DNA of 64,000 bases from Flaveria trinervia (lineage: Eukaryota; Streptophyta; Magnoliopsida; Asterales; Asteraceae), in the NCBI GenBank assembly GCA_025506515.1, contig CM046458.1, positions 42,916,731-42,980,730 of the forward strand. The letters run 5' to 3'. The notes under the pieces were generated by a model. The model saw only the letters and a program-made list of their open reading frames with translations, was not told the origin of the DNA and did no database searches. A program made the position numbers and the translations under genes. This document shows positions 34,877 through 46,419 of this stretch, in pieces (the first letter of the stretch is position 1; each line of letters opens with the position of its first letter).

Positions 34877-35911
34877 TGTTGGACCAAAAGAACCAATGAG
34901 CCGGATCAGAAAAACCTTTAAGTCCCACAGACGTCACAACAACTGCTGAAGACACAAGTGCTGAAGACAAAGTCTGAAGACACAAAGTCTGAAGTCTGAA
35001 GACACAAGTGCTGAAGACAAAGTCTGAAGACAAGTGCTGAAGACAAAGTCTGAAGACACAAGTGCTGAAGACAAAGTCTGAAGACAAGTGCTGAAGACAA
35101 AGTCTGAAGACACAAGTGCTGAAGACAAAGTCTAAAGACACAAGTGCTGAAGACAGTCTGAAGACACAAGTGCTGAAGACAAAGTCTGAAGACAAGTGCT
35201 GAAGACAAAGTCTGAAGACACAAGTGCTGAAGACAAAGTCTGAAGACACAAGAGCTGAAGATAGTGTGAAGACACAAGTGCTGAAGACAAAGTCTGAAGA
35301 CAAGTGCTGAAGACAGTCTGAAGACACAAGTGCTGAAGACAAAGTCTGAAGACAAGTGCTGAAGACAGTCTGAAGACACAAGAGCTGAAGACAGTCTTAA
35401 GACAAGTGCTGAAGACAAGTACTGAAGACCAAGTATCAGACGTTGTCACAACAGCTGAAGAGGTCTTCTTCAGTAGTTGTGACGGTTTTCTTTCAGTAGT
35501 TTTATATTTTCCCTTTTCAGTAGTTTTGTTTTCAGTAGTTTAGCATCAGTAGTTTTATATTTTGTGCTTAGCACTCTGTGATATGTTCTCAGTAGTTGTG
35601 AACATTTCAGTAGTTTGTTAAGTATTAGTTATTTTTGTAATAAATCTGCCAGATGTCACTATCCCGTGATATCAGCAGTGATTGCACTCTATATAAGGAG
35701 TGTCAACCTAATTGTAATCGGTGAATGATTGAGCAGAAACATTTGATATAATTGAAACATTCCTTTTCACAGAAATATATTCTCTCGTTACAACCGTATT
35801 TGTTCTTAATGCATACGAATATCAAATTCTTGCTATAATTTGTCTAATTCTTGATCTTATTCCGCTGCGTTACACTCTAATCCATCAAACTTGAGATCAC
35901 TGATCCTGTCA
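34877..35911 (+). repeat. A0 3' LTR
   Basis: 1,035 bp, TGTTGGACC to GATCCTGTCA. Same subtype as A2 but about 200 bp longer because of an expanded tandem array in U3. The hairpin GTCACAAC..GTTGTGAC lies at 35445-35483. The GATGTCAC / GTGATATC dyad at 35652-35673 and CTATATAAGG near 35688 form the core promoter. Confidence 0.92.
34946..35430 (+). repeat. Expanded 26/28-bp tandem array in A0 LTR U3
   Basis: About 15-17 units of (CA)CAAGTGCTGAAGACAAAGTCTGAAGA, alternating 26 and 28 bp, with GAGCTG and GACAGTCTG variants. A2 LTRs hold about four such units. Long minus-strand open frames over this array are a side effect of the period, not genes. Confidence 0.9.
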
Positions 35912-36350
35912 AAAACCAAATAATAGTAGTGAAAGCAAAAGCTAACAAAAGCAAAGAAAAAACCATGTGCTGATGGTAATGATTTGAAGAAGTAAAACCT
36001 TATCAACAACTCAACACACCTCACAAAAAGACGGATTTGACAAATAAGAAAGCAAATACTAATGAGACCTTCTTTGATTACTTTGAGAAAGGTACTAACA
36101 TACTAAAATTAAAAGAAAAACATGGTGAAACATTCTTCAATAAGAGATCTATATCAAACTCAAAGTAGCAACCTAACAAAGAAAAGACGAAAGAAGAAGG
36201 GCTAGAGAAACAAGAGCAAAGTTCCACAAGCTCATCTTCAATAGAATCATCCTCATCCGAAACCAAACATAATGAGTCAATTCAGTCTAAAATCAACATA
36301 GAAACATCAAGACACTAGTGGTAAACCCAAGATAACTAAAGCTTGGGTCC
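35912..36350 (+). pseudogene. gag: Element Z gag remnant
   Basis: Sequence right of the A0 LTR. Lys/Glu-rich broken frames ending in KPKITKAWVLHSN, the same Gag end motif as KAWVPNLN in M1. No intact ORF. It precedes Z pol and marks the place where A0 inserted, close to the Z Gag-Pol boundary. Confidence 0.5.
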
Positions 36351-39300
36351 TTCATTCTAATTGTTCTCTACTCCATGATTTTAAACATAAAAATGCATCA
36401 TGTGTGGTATTTGGTGGGGATTAGATATGGAGGAAAAATAGTTAGTGAAGGAATGATAACTAATGGTGTGCTCAAGTTTGAGAAAGTAAATTATTAGGAA
36501 AAACTGTTACATTCCTAAGCAAGGTTTTCCTATTCTTGAAGATTGTATTTTTATTAAAGCATCAATAAAAGGAATCACATATATTTTGGATAGGAACAAT
36601 ACTGCACTCACAAGCAATGAAACTTGTCTGCTTTCAAAGTCATCAGAAGATGAATCTCAGTTGTGGCATATAAGGTTTGTTTATTCCAACATGAAGAACT
36701 TGAATAAATTGGTGAAAAATAACTTTGTCATTGGACTACGAAAAAGAGAATTTTACTACTCAAATCATTGTTCTTCATTCTATAAAGGAAAACAACATAA
36801 AGTGTCACATAAATCCCAAACAATCAATATAAACACAACAACTCTCAAATTGCTTCACATGAATCTATTTGGTTCAACCAATGTCATGACCATTGGTAAA
36901 AGGCAATATTGTTTTGTGATTGTGGATGATTTCACTAGATTCACATGGGTCTTTTTCTTAAAAGATAAAAGTGAAAAATCAAAAATATTAATAGAGTTTC
37001 TCACTAAGATTGAAAATCAACTTGATTCCAAAGTCAAAGTCGTAAGAAGTGATAACGGTTATGAATTTGTTAATCATGTTTTAGATTCCTTTCGCAGAAT
37101 CAAAGACATTACAAGACAATTCAATGCACCAAGAACTCCACAACAAAATGGAGTTGGTGAAAGAAGAAACATAACTCTGATTGAAGTAGCAAGGACAATG
37201 GTAGTTGATTCACATTTGCCAATCAGCTTTTGGGCTGAAGTAGTGAACACAACTTGCAATATCCAAAACAGAACATTAATTGTCAAGGAACATAACAAAA
37301 CACCATATGAGATTTTATATTAAAGGAAGCCTTTTATAGGATATCTTATAGCTTTTGGATGTCATGTGTCTGTTTTAAACATAAAAAACAATTAGGAAAG
37401 TTTTCTGAGAAAGCCTATGATGGTTTCTTTGTCGGGTACTCCTTAATATCTAAATCACAAAGAGTTTACATTCCATAACAAAACATTGTGGAAGAAACAA
37501 TCAATGTATAATTTAATGAATCATTATTTCCAAAATCTGTTAAAGAATCATCATGGTTGTTTGATATATCCATATGTCCTCCAAACATGAATGAAGCATC
37601 ATTATCTGTTGATCCTCCAAGACCATCTGTACACTCCTCTGATATCTCTAATCCTGGCACTTCATATAATCCAAGAAAGACAGGCCATGATCAAACAAAC
37701 ACATCAACATCCTCAAGTGACACCACACCATCAGCAAGAAATAACTCTGCATCCACAAATGTTTTTCCTGCATCCGAAGATATAGATATTGCATCAGCAG
37801 ATGTTCCATCCACACCAACAGATATTCCATGCTCTAGAGATGCTTCAATATATTCAGAAGAAATTATGTCAGCAGATCGACAAACATCATCCATAGATGT
37901 TTTTGTTGCTTCTGTTGTTGTTCAAAATACATCTGTATATGTTCCTACGGAAGCTGTTCATAATAATGATGTTACACAAAATCATGAGGAGAATATCATT
38001 CAACTTTTGAGGATCAAAATGATAATGAACTTGACTACTTTGCTGATTCTCCATCTCAGCTGAGTACTTCTCAATTAATGAATGTCACTGACTTGGAATC
38101 ATCTATTCCATTTGCATCTAGTCTAACACCAAGAATTCATAAGTATAATTCAATAGACAATATTATTGTTGATCTTAATGAAAGAACCATAGGAAGCCAT
38201 GAGGGGCTGCTAACATCTGCCTCTTCACTTGCTTTCTATCACAAGTGGTTCCTCCCAACATAACTATTGTATCAAAGGATAGTAGCTAGATTGAAGCTAT
38301 CCAAGAAGAGCTTTAACAATTAAGAAAGTAGAAAGTTTGGAATCTAGTTGATCCTCCTGAAGGCCAATATCTAATTGGCACAAGATGGTTGTTCAAAAAC
38401 AAACTACATGACAGGGGTATCATTGTAAGAGACAAAGCATGACTAATTGCACAAGGATATACTCAAGAAGAAGAAATAGACTATGATTAAGTCTTTGCAC
38501 CAATTGCAAGGATTGAAGCCATAAAAGTGTTTCTATCCTATGCTTCACATAAGAAGTTCATAGTTACCAAATGGACGTGAAACATGCTTTTTTATTTAGG
38601 AAAATTGTTGAAGAGCTCTATGTTGTTCAACCTCCAAGTTATGAGAATTCTAGATATCCACACAGGGTATACAACCTTGACAAAGCTTTGTATGGCCTTC
38701 ATCAGGCTCCTAGAGAGTGGTATGAAACACTATCATCTTTCTTACTCAAACATGGATATAAACGAGGAACAATAGTTCAGACTCTTTTTTTTAACAAGAA
38801 CATCAAGATCTCTCAGTTGTCCAAATTTATGTTGATGACATTATCTTTGGATCAACAAACAATAGATTGTGTGAAAACTTTGAAGGATTAATGAAATCTA
38901 AATTTCAGATGAGTTCAATGGGAGAATTAACATTCTTCCTTGGCTTACAAGTTCATCATAAACAATATGGGATCTTCATTAATGAAGAGAAGTATATTCA
39001 TCAAATCCTGAAGAAGTACAATCTTACTCATACTTATTCATGCAAGACACCAACATCAACAATTGGCAAGATTATACCTGATCCTATAGGGAAATGAATT
39101 GACCAAAGATTGTATAAATCAATAATAGGTTCTCCATTGTATTTAACTGCCAACATGCCTGACATAATGTTTCCTGTGTGTGTCTATACTAGCTACCAAC
39201 CACATCCTAAAGATTCGCATCTGAATGTTGTAAAGAGGATCTTTAGATATCTTAAAGACAAACCATCACTAGGATTATGGTATCCCAAGGATGGAGATTT

Positions 39301-39760
39301 CAACCTTTACTCCTACTCAGATAGTGACTTTGGAGGATGCAACAACAACTAGAAAATCCACAACTGGTGGATGTCAACTTATAGGACTAAGACTTGTTTC
39401 TTGTTACTGCAAAGAGCAAACAAATATATATGTATCCATAGCTGAGGTTGAGTACATAGCTGCTTTAGCTGGTTGCTCTCAAGTTCTTTGGTTGCAAAAC
39501 CAATTACTTGATTATGGTTACAATTTCCATTAATAACCAATTCATATAGACAATTCAGCTGCTATGTTCATCATTGCAAATCTAATGCAACATAGTAAAA
39601 CAAAACACATTGAAATCGGATACCATTTTTTGAGAGATTGCTTATAAAAAGGTTGAATCAAGTGAATTAAAGTGGATACAACAAAATCAGCTTGCTGAAT
39701 TATTCACTAAAGGTTTTTAATTCACTTAGACTTAATTTTCTAATTGAATCTTTGGGCATA
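36351..39760 (+). pseudogene. pol: Element Z pol, old copia polymerase (decayed)
   Basis: Integrase is best preserved (36586-37320): LWHIRFVYSN, FYKGKQHK, DDFTRFTWVFFLKDKS, RSDNGYEF, APRTPQQNGVGERRN with the catalytic Glu. Reverse transcriptase pieces from 38280: MDVKHAFLF, YGLHQAPREWYETL, and YVDD at 38828-38839 in a shifted frame. RNase H: SPLYLTANMPDIMF, SYSDSDFGGC, then ELFTKGF. Many stops and frameshifts. Divergence from families A and M, and the fact that A0 and G both cut into it, make it the oldest layer. Its LTRs are not visible. Confidence 0.88.
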
Positions 39761-41355
39761 TGTAACATCCGCCATTTTACATGTTAAAACCCAAACCTGA
39801 ACCCATTTCGAACTTCCATTACTAAATTATTTTAGTAATTTTAATGGATCAAATGCATTAAATGTGCAGCTTTTGTTGTGAATCATTCATTTATTAAACA
39901 TCTAAATAACTTGGAAAAATTATGGTTATAAATAATTCTTTTTCATAAAGTTATAAAGTTATATTAATCATTTTACAGTACATAACTAAATGGAAAATTC
40001 TTGTTAAAATTTATAAAGTTATGTAATGAATTTTAATAAGCATATGAAGTTTATTAGTAATTATGAATTTTAATTAGTAAGAGAAAATAAATAATCAAAT
40101 TATAAAGTTTACAAGCTTTATAGAAGTTATAAAGTTAATAAATATTAATTTAATTTATTCTTAAATTTAGCTTTATAAGTCCAGGATTTATTTTGTAATT
40201 TCTAAAACTTAATCTAAAAGCTTTTACATAAAATGATAACCTCTTAAAATTACAGGGACCAATAATGTTAAATTTGTTTCAAACCCAACCCCTCCTCGTC
40301 GGCCCTATTCCGGCCACTCTCTAGCCACTTTTCGCCCACTTTCTAGCAACACTGAAACTCCCAAACAAATCAATTTTAATTATGAGTTCTCCATGCCCCT
40401 TTTTACTTTATATTACACCTTTTGGGGCGAAACATGTTAACGTTATAAACTTACACTTATAAACATTTTGATACTTGTAAATGCACATACAATTCATCTT
40501 TACTTTTTGTCATGCTTATTTGTAATATTGTGAGTCTTATAAGATGGACATTATATATTGACAATCATTAACTGTTGCTAGCCTGACAACGTCATAGATG
40601 TATGGGACCGACAAGCCTATTTGTTGCTAAAGCTGAGGTTATTGCTGGGTCTTGATGACGTATGCTTGTTCATCATGGGAACCAGGTACACTTAGCTAAT
40701 CGTTATATACTTGTAAACTTATTCCTGGTCATGGTTTGATTGTAGTTATATTGTTCTATAAACTTGCATAATTCGTAACTATTGACATGAATTGCCACTT
40801 GTAAATCTTTTTTTATAAATATGTATGCTTAACCCATAAAAAATCACCAACTTTCATAGTTGATCTTTTATTTTTAACATGTTTCAGGTTTGCTTCTTGA
40901 GAAATTCTTCTTGCTCATATAGGACTTGGACATAGTTAAATAAATATCTTATGTTGCTTAAATCTTTGTTGTATTGTAATGACTTAATTGTCTAGTAGTA
41001 TTCAATGAAAAATGACATTAATATTACTCAACTTATTTAATTTCATGAGATATGAACAATCATTTCACATCCATCACACCACAACCATTCATCAACTTTC
41101 ATAGATGACCTTTTCATTTGAACAGGTTTCAGGTTTGCTTTTTGAGGACTTCTTCTTACTCATATAGTACTTGAACTTGGTTAAATAAATATTTATGTTG
41201 TTAAAATCTTTGTTTTATTGCAATAACTAATTGTCTGGCATTATTCAATGAAAAATGACATTTAATATAATTTCAACTTATCTAATTCCATGAGCTATGA
41301 ACAATCATTTCATATTCATCCGCCTCGATGATTTCGTCGTCGGTCGGGGTGTGAT
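39761..41355 (+). repeat. Element G 5' LTR
   Basis: Starts TGTAACATCC immediately after the end of Z pol and ends near GGTCGGGGTGTGA, a few bases before the PBS. About 1.6 kb, AT-rich, with a direct duplication near its 3' end. The right boundary is good to within a few bases. Confidence 0.6.
40842..41321 (+). repeat. 244-bp tandem duplication in the G LTR
   Basis: 40842-41076 and 41085-41321 are two copies. Both run from CAACTTTCATAG through CAGGTTTGCTT and AATGAAAAATGACAT to GAACAATCATTTCA. They have drifted by substitutions and small indels, so the duplication is not recent. Confidence 0.85.
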
Positions 41356-41853
41356 TGATTGGTATCAGAGCCATCGTTATAGGGAATTAAGTTATTATGA
41401 ACGGAATGAACTAGACTATAACTGAGTGCCTTTACACATGAGTCCCCTCATGCATCTTATATGCTTAGTTGGGATCTTATGTGCCTTATATGTTTATACT
41501 TGATTATGTGATTATATGCCTTATGCGATTCTGCTTATACTTCGAATCTTATCAATGCACACATGAATCTTAAATCATATTCTAAGGCTTTGTGTGCCAA
41601 AATCAAATGATTTTCATAATGAGCTTTGAATCATTATTCGTGGTTTTCAATTCTCATTAAAGTCTATGTCATACAACTTGAAACATGTTATGGTAGAAGG
41701 GCATGATGCCTATATATCGAGGTGTTCTGTCTATGCAAGGTACTCATATAAATCCAAATCAACCGATGGATCCATTTATCTTACCTTGGAACCCTTAGGG
41801 TAAGTGTCCGCTTATAGGTATGCACGTCTTCATTAAGGTTGTAGTTGACCTAA
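41356..41853 (+). promoter_or_regulatory. Element G primer-binding site and leader
   Basis: ATTGGTATCAGAGCCATCG at about 41358 is complementary to tRNA-Met. The following 480 bp has no ORF. CCTAA at 41849-41853 is the left target-site duplication of M1. Confidence 0.65.
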
Positions 41854-42579
41854 TGTTAGGACCTGGTATTTGAATGAAATACCTAATGATTAACGTGTAA
41901 ACCAAACCAAATAGTGCGGAATCCTATTTGATTGGCGATCCAATCAGTGAGAACGCACATAGAGTCAATAAAGTATTGAATCAAACGTTAAGAATCGATT
42001 AGAAATCGATCTACATCGTTCTATGAACTTGGAGTATCAACCTAGAGGCTTCTTGACGGCTAGGATACGTCTAGAGTCGAAATAGAATGAATTCCCCCGT
42101 TTTCCCATGAATTGGGTTTGTATTTATAGGTTGGTACTGTTCATTCGTGCGACTAGACCATTAGTATGGTTCAGTGGTGTGATTGAACCATGCGGTTGAT
42201 TCATCCGCACGACTGAGTGTTCAGTCGTGCGACTGAGCCAATCTTATGTTACAATCATACGACTGATCCAGTCTCCTGGTTCAATCGTGCGACTGAGCCA
42301 TTCGTATGAAGTTATTCATGTGTATGGTCCATTCACATGAGCCATTTGTATGAGAACTTTATTTTGTTAAGTTTGAATGTATTACTTAACAGAACATTAT
42401 GTGTAACAATTCAAACAACCACAAACCAATTCAACATCGACTCGTTAATGAAATATTAAACATTATAAATAACAAACAATCAATATCATTTCATTAATCA
42501 TTCCAAACATTATATCAGAATCAGACAAACAAGATCTATTACATTCATATCATGATCTAGGGACATACATGTATCAACA
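41854..42579 (-). repeat. M1 3' LTR
   Basis: 726 bp (plus-strand ends TGTTAGGACC and GTATCAACA). Contains palindromes such as TCAGTCGTGCGACTGA at 42221-42236 and, read on the minus strand, CCTATAAATACAAACC near 42130, a TATA box. The 5' LTR is 57 bp shorter because it lacks part of the palindrome zone. Confidence 0.93.
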
Positions 42580-42705
42580 AACTCCCCCTTAGACCTAGAT
42601 CTCTCTAATGTCTTGTTTTCTCATTACCTCCTCATACTTCTTGTACTTATCCTCTTTTGTGACTCCTGCATGAATCTCAAATGCAAAACAGAGTCTTTTG
42701 ACATT
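42580..42705 (-). promoter_or_regulatory. M1 polypurine tract and ORF3 3' UTR
   Basis: Read on the minus strand, AAGGGGGAGTT directly precedes the 3' LTR: the plus-strand primer. The remainder is short 3' untranslated sequence. Confidence 0.8.
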
Positions 42706-45700
42706 CTAGAACTGGAGGGCTTGTACTATATCTTGTGTATCATAGAACAGTGGCCACTTGTATAAAGTGTAGACATCATTAGCTGACAAGTTGGTTAGCC
42801 ACATTGGGTCAAATACCCTGATAGTATCCATTTGGCTCTCTTTGTTTAGGTCTATGACTGCTTCTCCTATCCTCCAATCGTAGTACCACCACTTAAAGTG
42901 TGGAGTGAAGTCCTGTGGCATTTCCCTGAGTGGGATTCTAGACATTGTGCGCGGAGGACTCCACTTCAACACTATCTTTGGCTTTTCAGTAATGGCTTTA
43001 ACTTCAGACCTTCTGATGTACCTTGTAGCCTATTGGGGTCTGAAGTTAACCCACCTGGTGTGGTACTCCTTCCTTAGGGCAGCCTCAAACCAGCCTGACA
43101 TCTTTCGCGGGTCAGCATACAACAGCTTCAGTTTGGCTAACACCTCAAACATATCACTGATAAGGGATTCACCCAGATTAGGGACCACATTTCCCTCATT
43201 GTCAGCATACTAAGGGTAGTGCTCTGCAGTGGCATCTTCTATTTCTATTTCATCAATGTCGTTGAGCTCTTCGTCACTTGTCGAGTCGCACGTTGGAGCG
43301 TCCTTCATAATCTCATCGGGATTTAACTTGAAGATCTCAGCTAGTTGCTCATTTGGTAGATCATGAATTATTTCCCCTTCTTCAGGGGTATAACTCACCG
43401 ACCTTCTGACGATCCCTTGCAGATCAAGAATCAACGTCAGTTGAGTCTTGACCTGTTGGAGGGGAGCAATATCGTATTCATCTCTTTGGAGATCAGGATC
43501 TGCTTGATTTAAAACATTCATCACATCAACATTAGTTAATAATCAAGACAGAAATACATTAATCTTAATATAAACATCGAATACATAAGTTTAAATACAT
43601 GATTCAAGTACATAAGTAATGAAATACATAGACATCTAATCATTACTTTTGTCTTGGATCACTAGGTCATCGCTTGGTGGAGCAGAGGAGGAAGCTTGTT
43701 GGTCTTGTTTCTTCTTAGATCTCCTATCCTGACCTTGAGTAGAGGCAGATGCAGCTGCATCCCCTCCTTCTTCATCATCATCCTCATTCCTCTCCTCTGT
43801 CCTCTCGTCCTCAGTCCCCTCATTATCCTCAGTCTCATCATCATCATCTTCATCATCATCACCATCATTACCATCTCCCTCTTTAATCTTCCGAGGCTCA
43901 TTTTTAGATCCCTTAAGCTTGAGCATGATGGTTTTCTTAGCATTCTCCAACTCCTCAATCATCTTAGCAGATGTGACTCTATGCTCTTGGAGTTGGGCGA
44001 TCTCGGGGCTCTGAGCACCCATTTGCTGGGCCTGCTCCTCGATCAGCCTAGCCTGCTCCGAGATCTGGTGTGATTGCACAGCAGTGAGATCTACAAGCTG
44101 ACGTATCTGCACAGTCTTCTCTTCATCAATAGCTAACAGATGCATCACCATTTGGTTCAGCGTAGAAAGCTGTTCCTCTACTCCAATTGGAGGTAGAGGA
44201 GATCCATATATATGTGCGGGATGAGATGAGGGTCCTGCTTGGTGGCTAGTGGTGGCGGTGGTGGCTGTGGTGAAGATGGGGTTGGGTCTGTGAGATAGTG
44301 GAGGTGATGTAGAAGTGAAAGATTTGGTGGTGGTTGGTATATGTATAGTGGTGGGAGGTGTGGTGGTGGTTGGCATATGTACAGTGGTGGTAGGTGTGGT
44401 GGTGGTTGGCATATATACAGTGGTGGCAGGTGTGGTGGTGGTAGTGGTAGCTGTGGTGGTGACGAAGGTGAGTCTTCTCTTCTTCTTCTTCTGGCCGTGG
44501 GGCTGAACCATCCGTTTCTTCCTCGATCCAGTCGAGGTGGATGCTCCCCCTAGAACACGGCTAGCTGACTCAGGAGCATAGCTGGGATCTGCAGTCGTCT
44601 CTCCTGAATCCCTGGGGCGTTCACCAACCGCCGGAGTCCATACTCTGTGGGAACAACCTTGCTTCCTACAGTCCTCATCAAGGCTCCTCGTCTGACTCTT
44701 CTTCCTCCTCACCAGGTATGAAGTCCTGGTGGAAGCCCACTGACTCAGCTATGTCGCCTGTTGGGGCAGATACTAGGGGTATAACATCTGAAGTTGTGCC
44801 CTCGGTGGAATAGGCATATCATCCCTAGCATCCCCGCCGTCATCATCGTTTGAATCATGCTCTGGGAGCAATAGCCTCTCATCGTCTGAATCGCTATCAT
44901 CATGACGCACTTTGCGTCTACCTGGTGCCACATATCATTCATTTGCCAGATGGCCGATCAACCTCTTTACCTGGGGCTTTACCTGCTTGCCCTAATACAT
45001 TCTCATACGACCCAAAGTCATGTCATCCATAATCTCTAGGGCAACCGCATCATGGCTCTCCTTGGTAAGTAATGGCAGCTTCTCGTTGAAGATCAGCTAC
45101 AGAAATCTGGGGTACATACAAAAACCCTCCTTCCCCTTGGCCCCCAGATTCTCCACCAGATACGAGAAGATCATGCTCGAGAAGCTGAAGGGGTGGTTCA
45201 GCACCAGTGCCACATAGGCATTTGGAATCTGGTTCGACAGGTCATCAACCCACCCCTTCGAGAAGTAATACACTTTAGAATCACATGAGCGAAGTATTTA
45301 TACTGGGGACACAGGTTGCTCTTGTTTAGCACACCTGAGTTGATGTCCCCAGCGTACTTAATCCTGAGAAAGCAACCTCTTACTGTAAATGGATGTAGTC
45401 TGGTGGGGTGATCAGTATCGTCCCCAAAATCAAGTACTCTCTGGATGTCAGCTGCTGTAATCTCAATATCATGACCATGAATGGAGCTCCGTATGCTGTA
45501 AGGCTCACGTGAACGATCTATGGAGGCATTCTCCCAGAAATCCTGATGTAACGACCTGTAAGGAGTACACGGTGTGGATATGGCTTTATGTATCCGAGAG
45601 CGTGGAAGGAACACAATAATCTCTGTAAACTCGGCCCTATTCCGAGTCGTATGGTCCAAATGAGCACATATATTGTGCTTTGGATTGATGGACCATCTAT

Positions 45701-45706
45701 CAGCCA
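42706..45706 (-). pseudogene. M1 ORF3, two-exon accessory protein of unknown function (broken)
   Basis: ATG at 45706 (MADRWSINPKHNICAHLDHT). The N-terminal domain (PCTPYRSLHQDFWENA, GCFLRIKYAGDINSGVLNK) aligns in order with family A ORF3. Then come a Thr-rich low-complexity stretch (44250-44460), a coiled coil (EEQAQQMGAQSPEIAQLQ), an acidic tail and QDKSND at 43639. A predicted intron (43500-43646) leads in frame to PDLQRDEYDIAPLQQV and the C-terminal domain (TPEEGEIIHDL, FKWWYYDWRIGEAVIDL), ending QALQF at 42706. Frame breaks occur between 45198 and 44712, a stop near 43210 and another near 43040. A 302-bp deletion relative to M2 lies at 43145. No signal peptide or membrane span seen. Confidence 0.8.
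43500..43646 (-). other. Predicted intron in M1 ORF3 coding region
   Basis: Minus strand: donor ACAAAA/GTAATGATTAG at 43646 and acceptor AATCAAGCAG/ATCC at 43500, 147 nt, AT-rich, with TTAACTAATG as a possible branch site. An in-frame TAG lies in the intron just after the donor. Removal joins ..QDK-N-PDLQRDEYD in one frame. M2 has the same intron (146 nt) with the same phase. Confidence 0.7.
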
Positions 45707-45711
45707 TTGAC

Positions 45712-46252
45712 CTGAAACACAAGACACAGAACCATTAGTAAGTCATACATCAAACTTCAGTTCAAAGTGTATAGTTTAAATTCAATCTGATTCATTCGTA
45801 CGAACGAATCATGCGACTGAAGTTAGTTGGTTGTCCTTTCATGCGACTGAGCTCATTCGGGTGAATGAGACATGCGACATAGTTCAATCTGTTGGCTGAG
45901 TCTGCGATTGGTTCAAATGGCCGACTAAGTTCATTCGCATGATACATTCAGCCGATTGACCCATTCGGCAGCCTCAATCGTGCGATTGAAGTTCACCCAG
46001 ACGACCAATCGCATGACCCACTGTTCAATCGACTGAGGTTCGAATCTTGATCAATTCATGAAACTAAACATGGTTTAATGGCTCTTTAGACTCGAAATCT
46101 CTTAACTAATGACCTATTAGACTTAGTTTTAACATGTTGCTTATTTTCAGTTGGTTATTAGGTCATTTACGACCTGTTTCTTGTTTCAGTCAAATATCAC
46201 ACAATTAGGGCTTGCTTTCTTCTGATTCCGGTGTGATTTCACTGTTATATAC
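45712..46252 (-). other. Predicted 5'UTR intron of M1 ORF3
   Basis: Minus strand: acceptor CTTGTGTTTCAG/GTCAATGGC lies six bases before ATG 45706; donor candidate CAT/GTATATAAC at 46252. Length 541 nt, against 538 in M2. The stretch between TATA (46387) and the donor has no ATG on this strand, while the proposed intron has several. The donor in M1 is weak (CAT/GTATAT) and may have decayed from the CAG/GTAAAA seen in M2. Confidence 0.5.
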
Positions 46253-46386
46253 ATGTATAAATGTCAACGCAAGTCAGAATATCAATAAAGATGTGGAAAC
46301 AAGGTCTAAAGCAAGTTCGGCAGAGTAACGGTACAATGTACGATTTAGGAGCGATTGAGGGTGATGAGTGGAATGCGATCGACTAT

Positions 46387-46402
46387 GGCCCTTTAATACT
46401 GA
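46387..46402 (-). promoter_or_regulatory. M1 internal ORF3 promoter, decayed TATA box
   Basis: Minus strand TCAGTATTAAAGGGCC, matching CAGTATATAAAGGGCC in M2 (61081-61096) with an AT lost. It sits immediately downstream of the palindrome array 46420-46740. Confidence 0.5.
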
Positions 46403-46419
46403 AGCTGAGTTCAATCGGC

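Larger units (their letters stand above)
1..35911 (+). mobile_element. Family A copia retrotransposon, copy A0 (split host copy, 5' end outside window)
   Basis: A0 is visible as 1-1052 and 26051-35911. The two parts join smoothly: the gag sequence before 1053 continues at 26056, as shown by the uninterrupted homologous stretch near 3900 in A1. Order in A0 is gag, pol, palindrome array, ORF3, polypurine region and 3' LTR. The 5' LTR, PBS and gag start lie to the left of the window. With those added the element would be about 12.7 kb, like A1 and A2. The right LTR ends at 35911, followed by AAAAC, the expected target-site duplication; its partner is off-window. A0 is inserted in the old copia element Z. 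Confidence 0.85.

Noticed and set aside
34842..35449. Long minus-strand open frames of repeated SSALVSSDFVFSTC type
   Set aside because: They are translations of the 26/28-bp tandem array in the A0 LTR; the same occurs over A2 LTR arrays at 7829-8090 and 19394-19685. No start context, no homology, period explains the openness.
39761..41355. Solo DNA transposon or MITE
   Set aside because: No terminal inverted repeat was seen; the TGTAAC start and adjacent tRNA-Met PBS fit an LTR better.
44315..44553. Gly/Val-rich plus-strand frames
   Set aside because: Antisense of the Thr-rich low-complexity part of M1 ORF3; simple CCACCA-type repeats leave several frames open.
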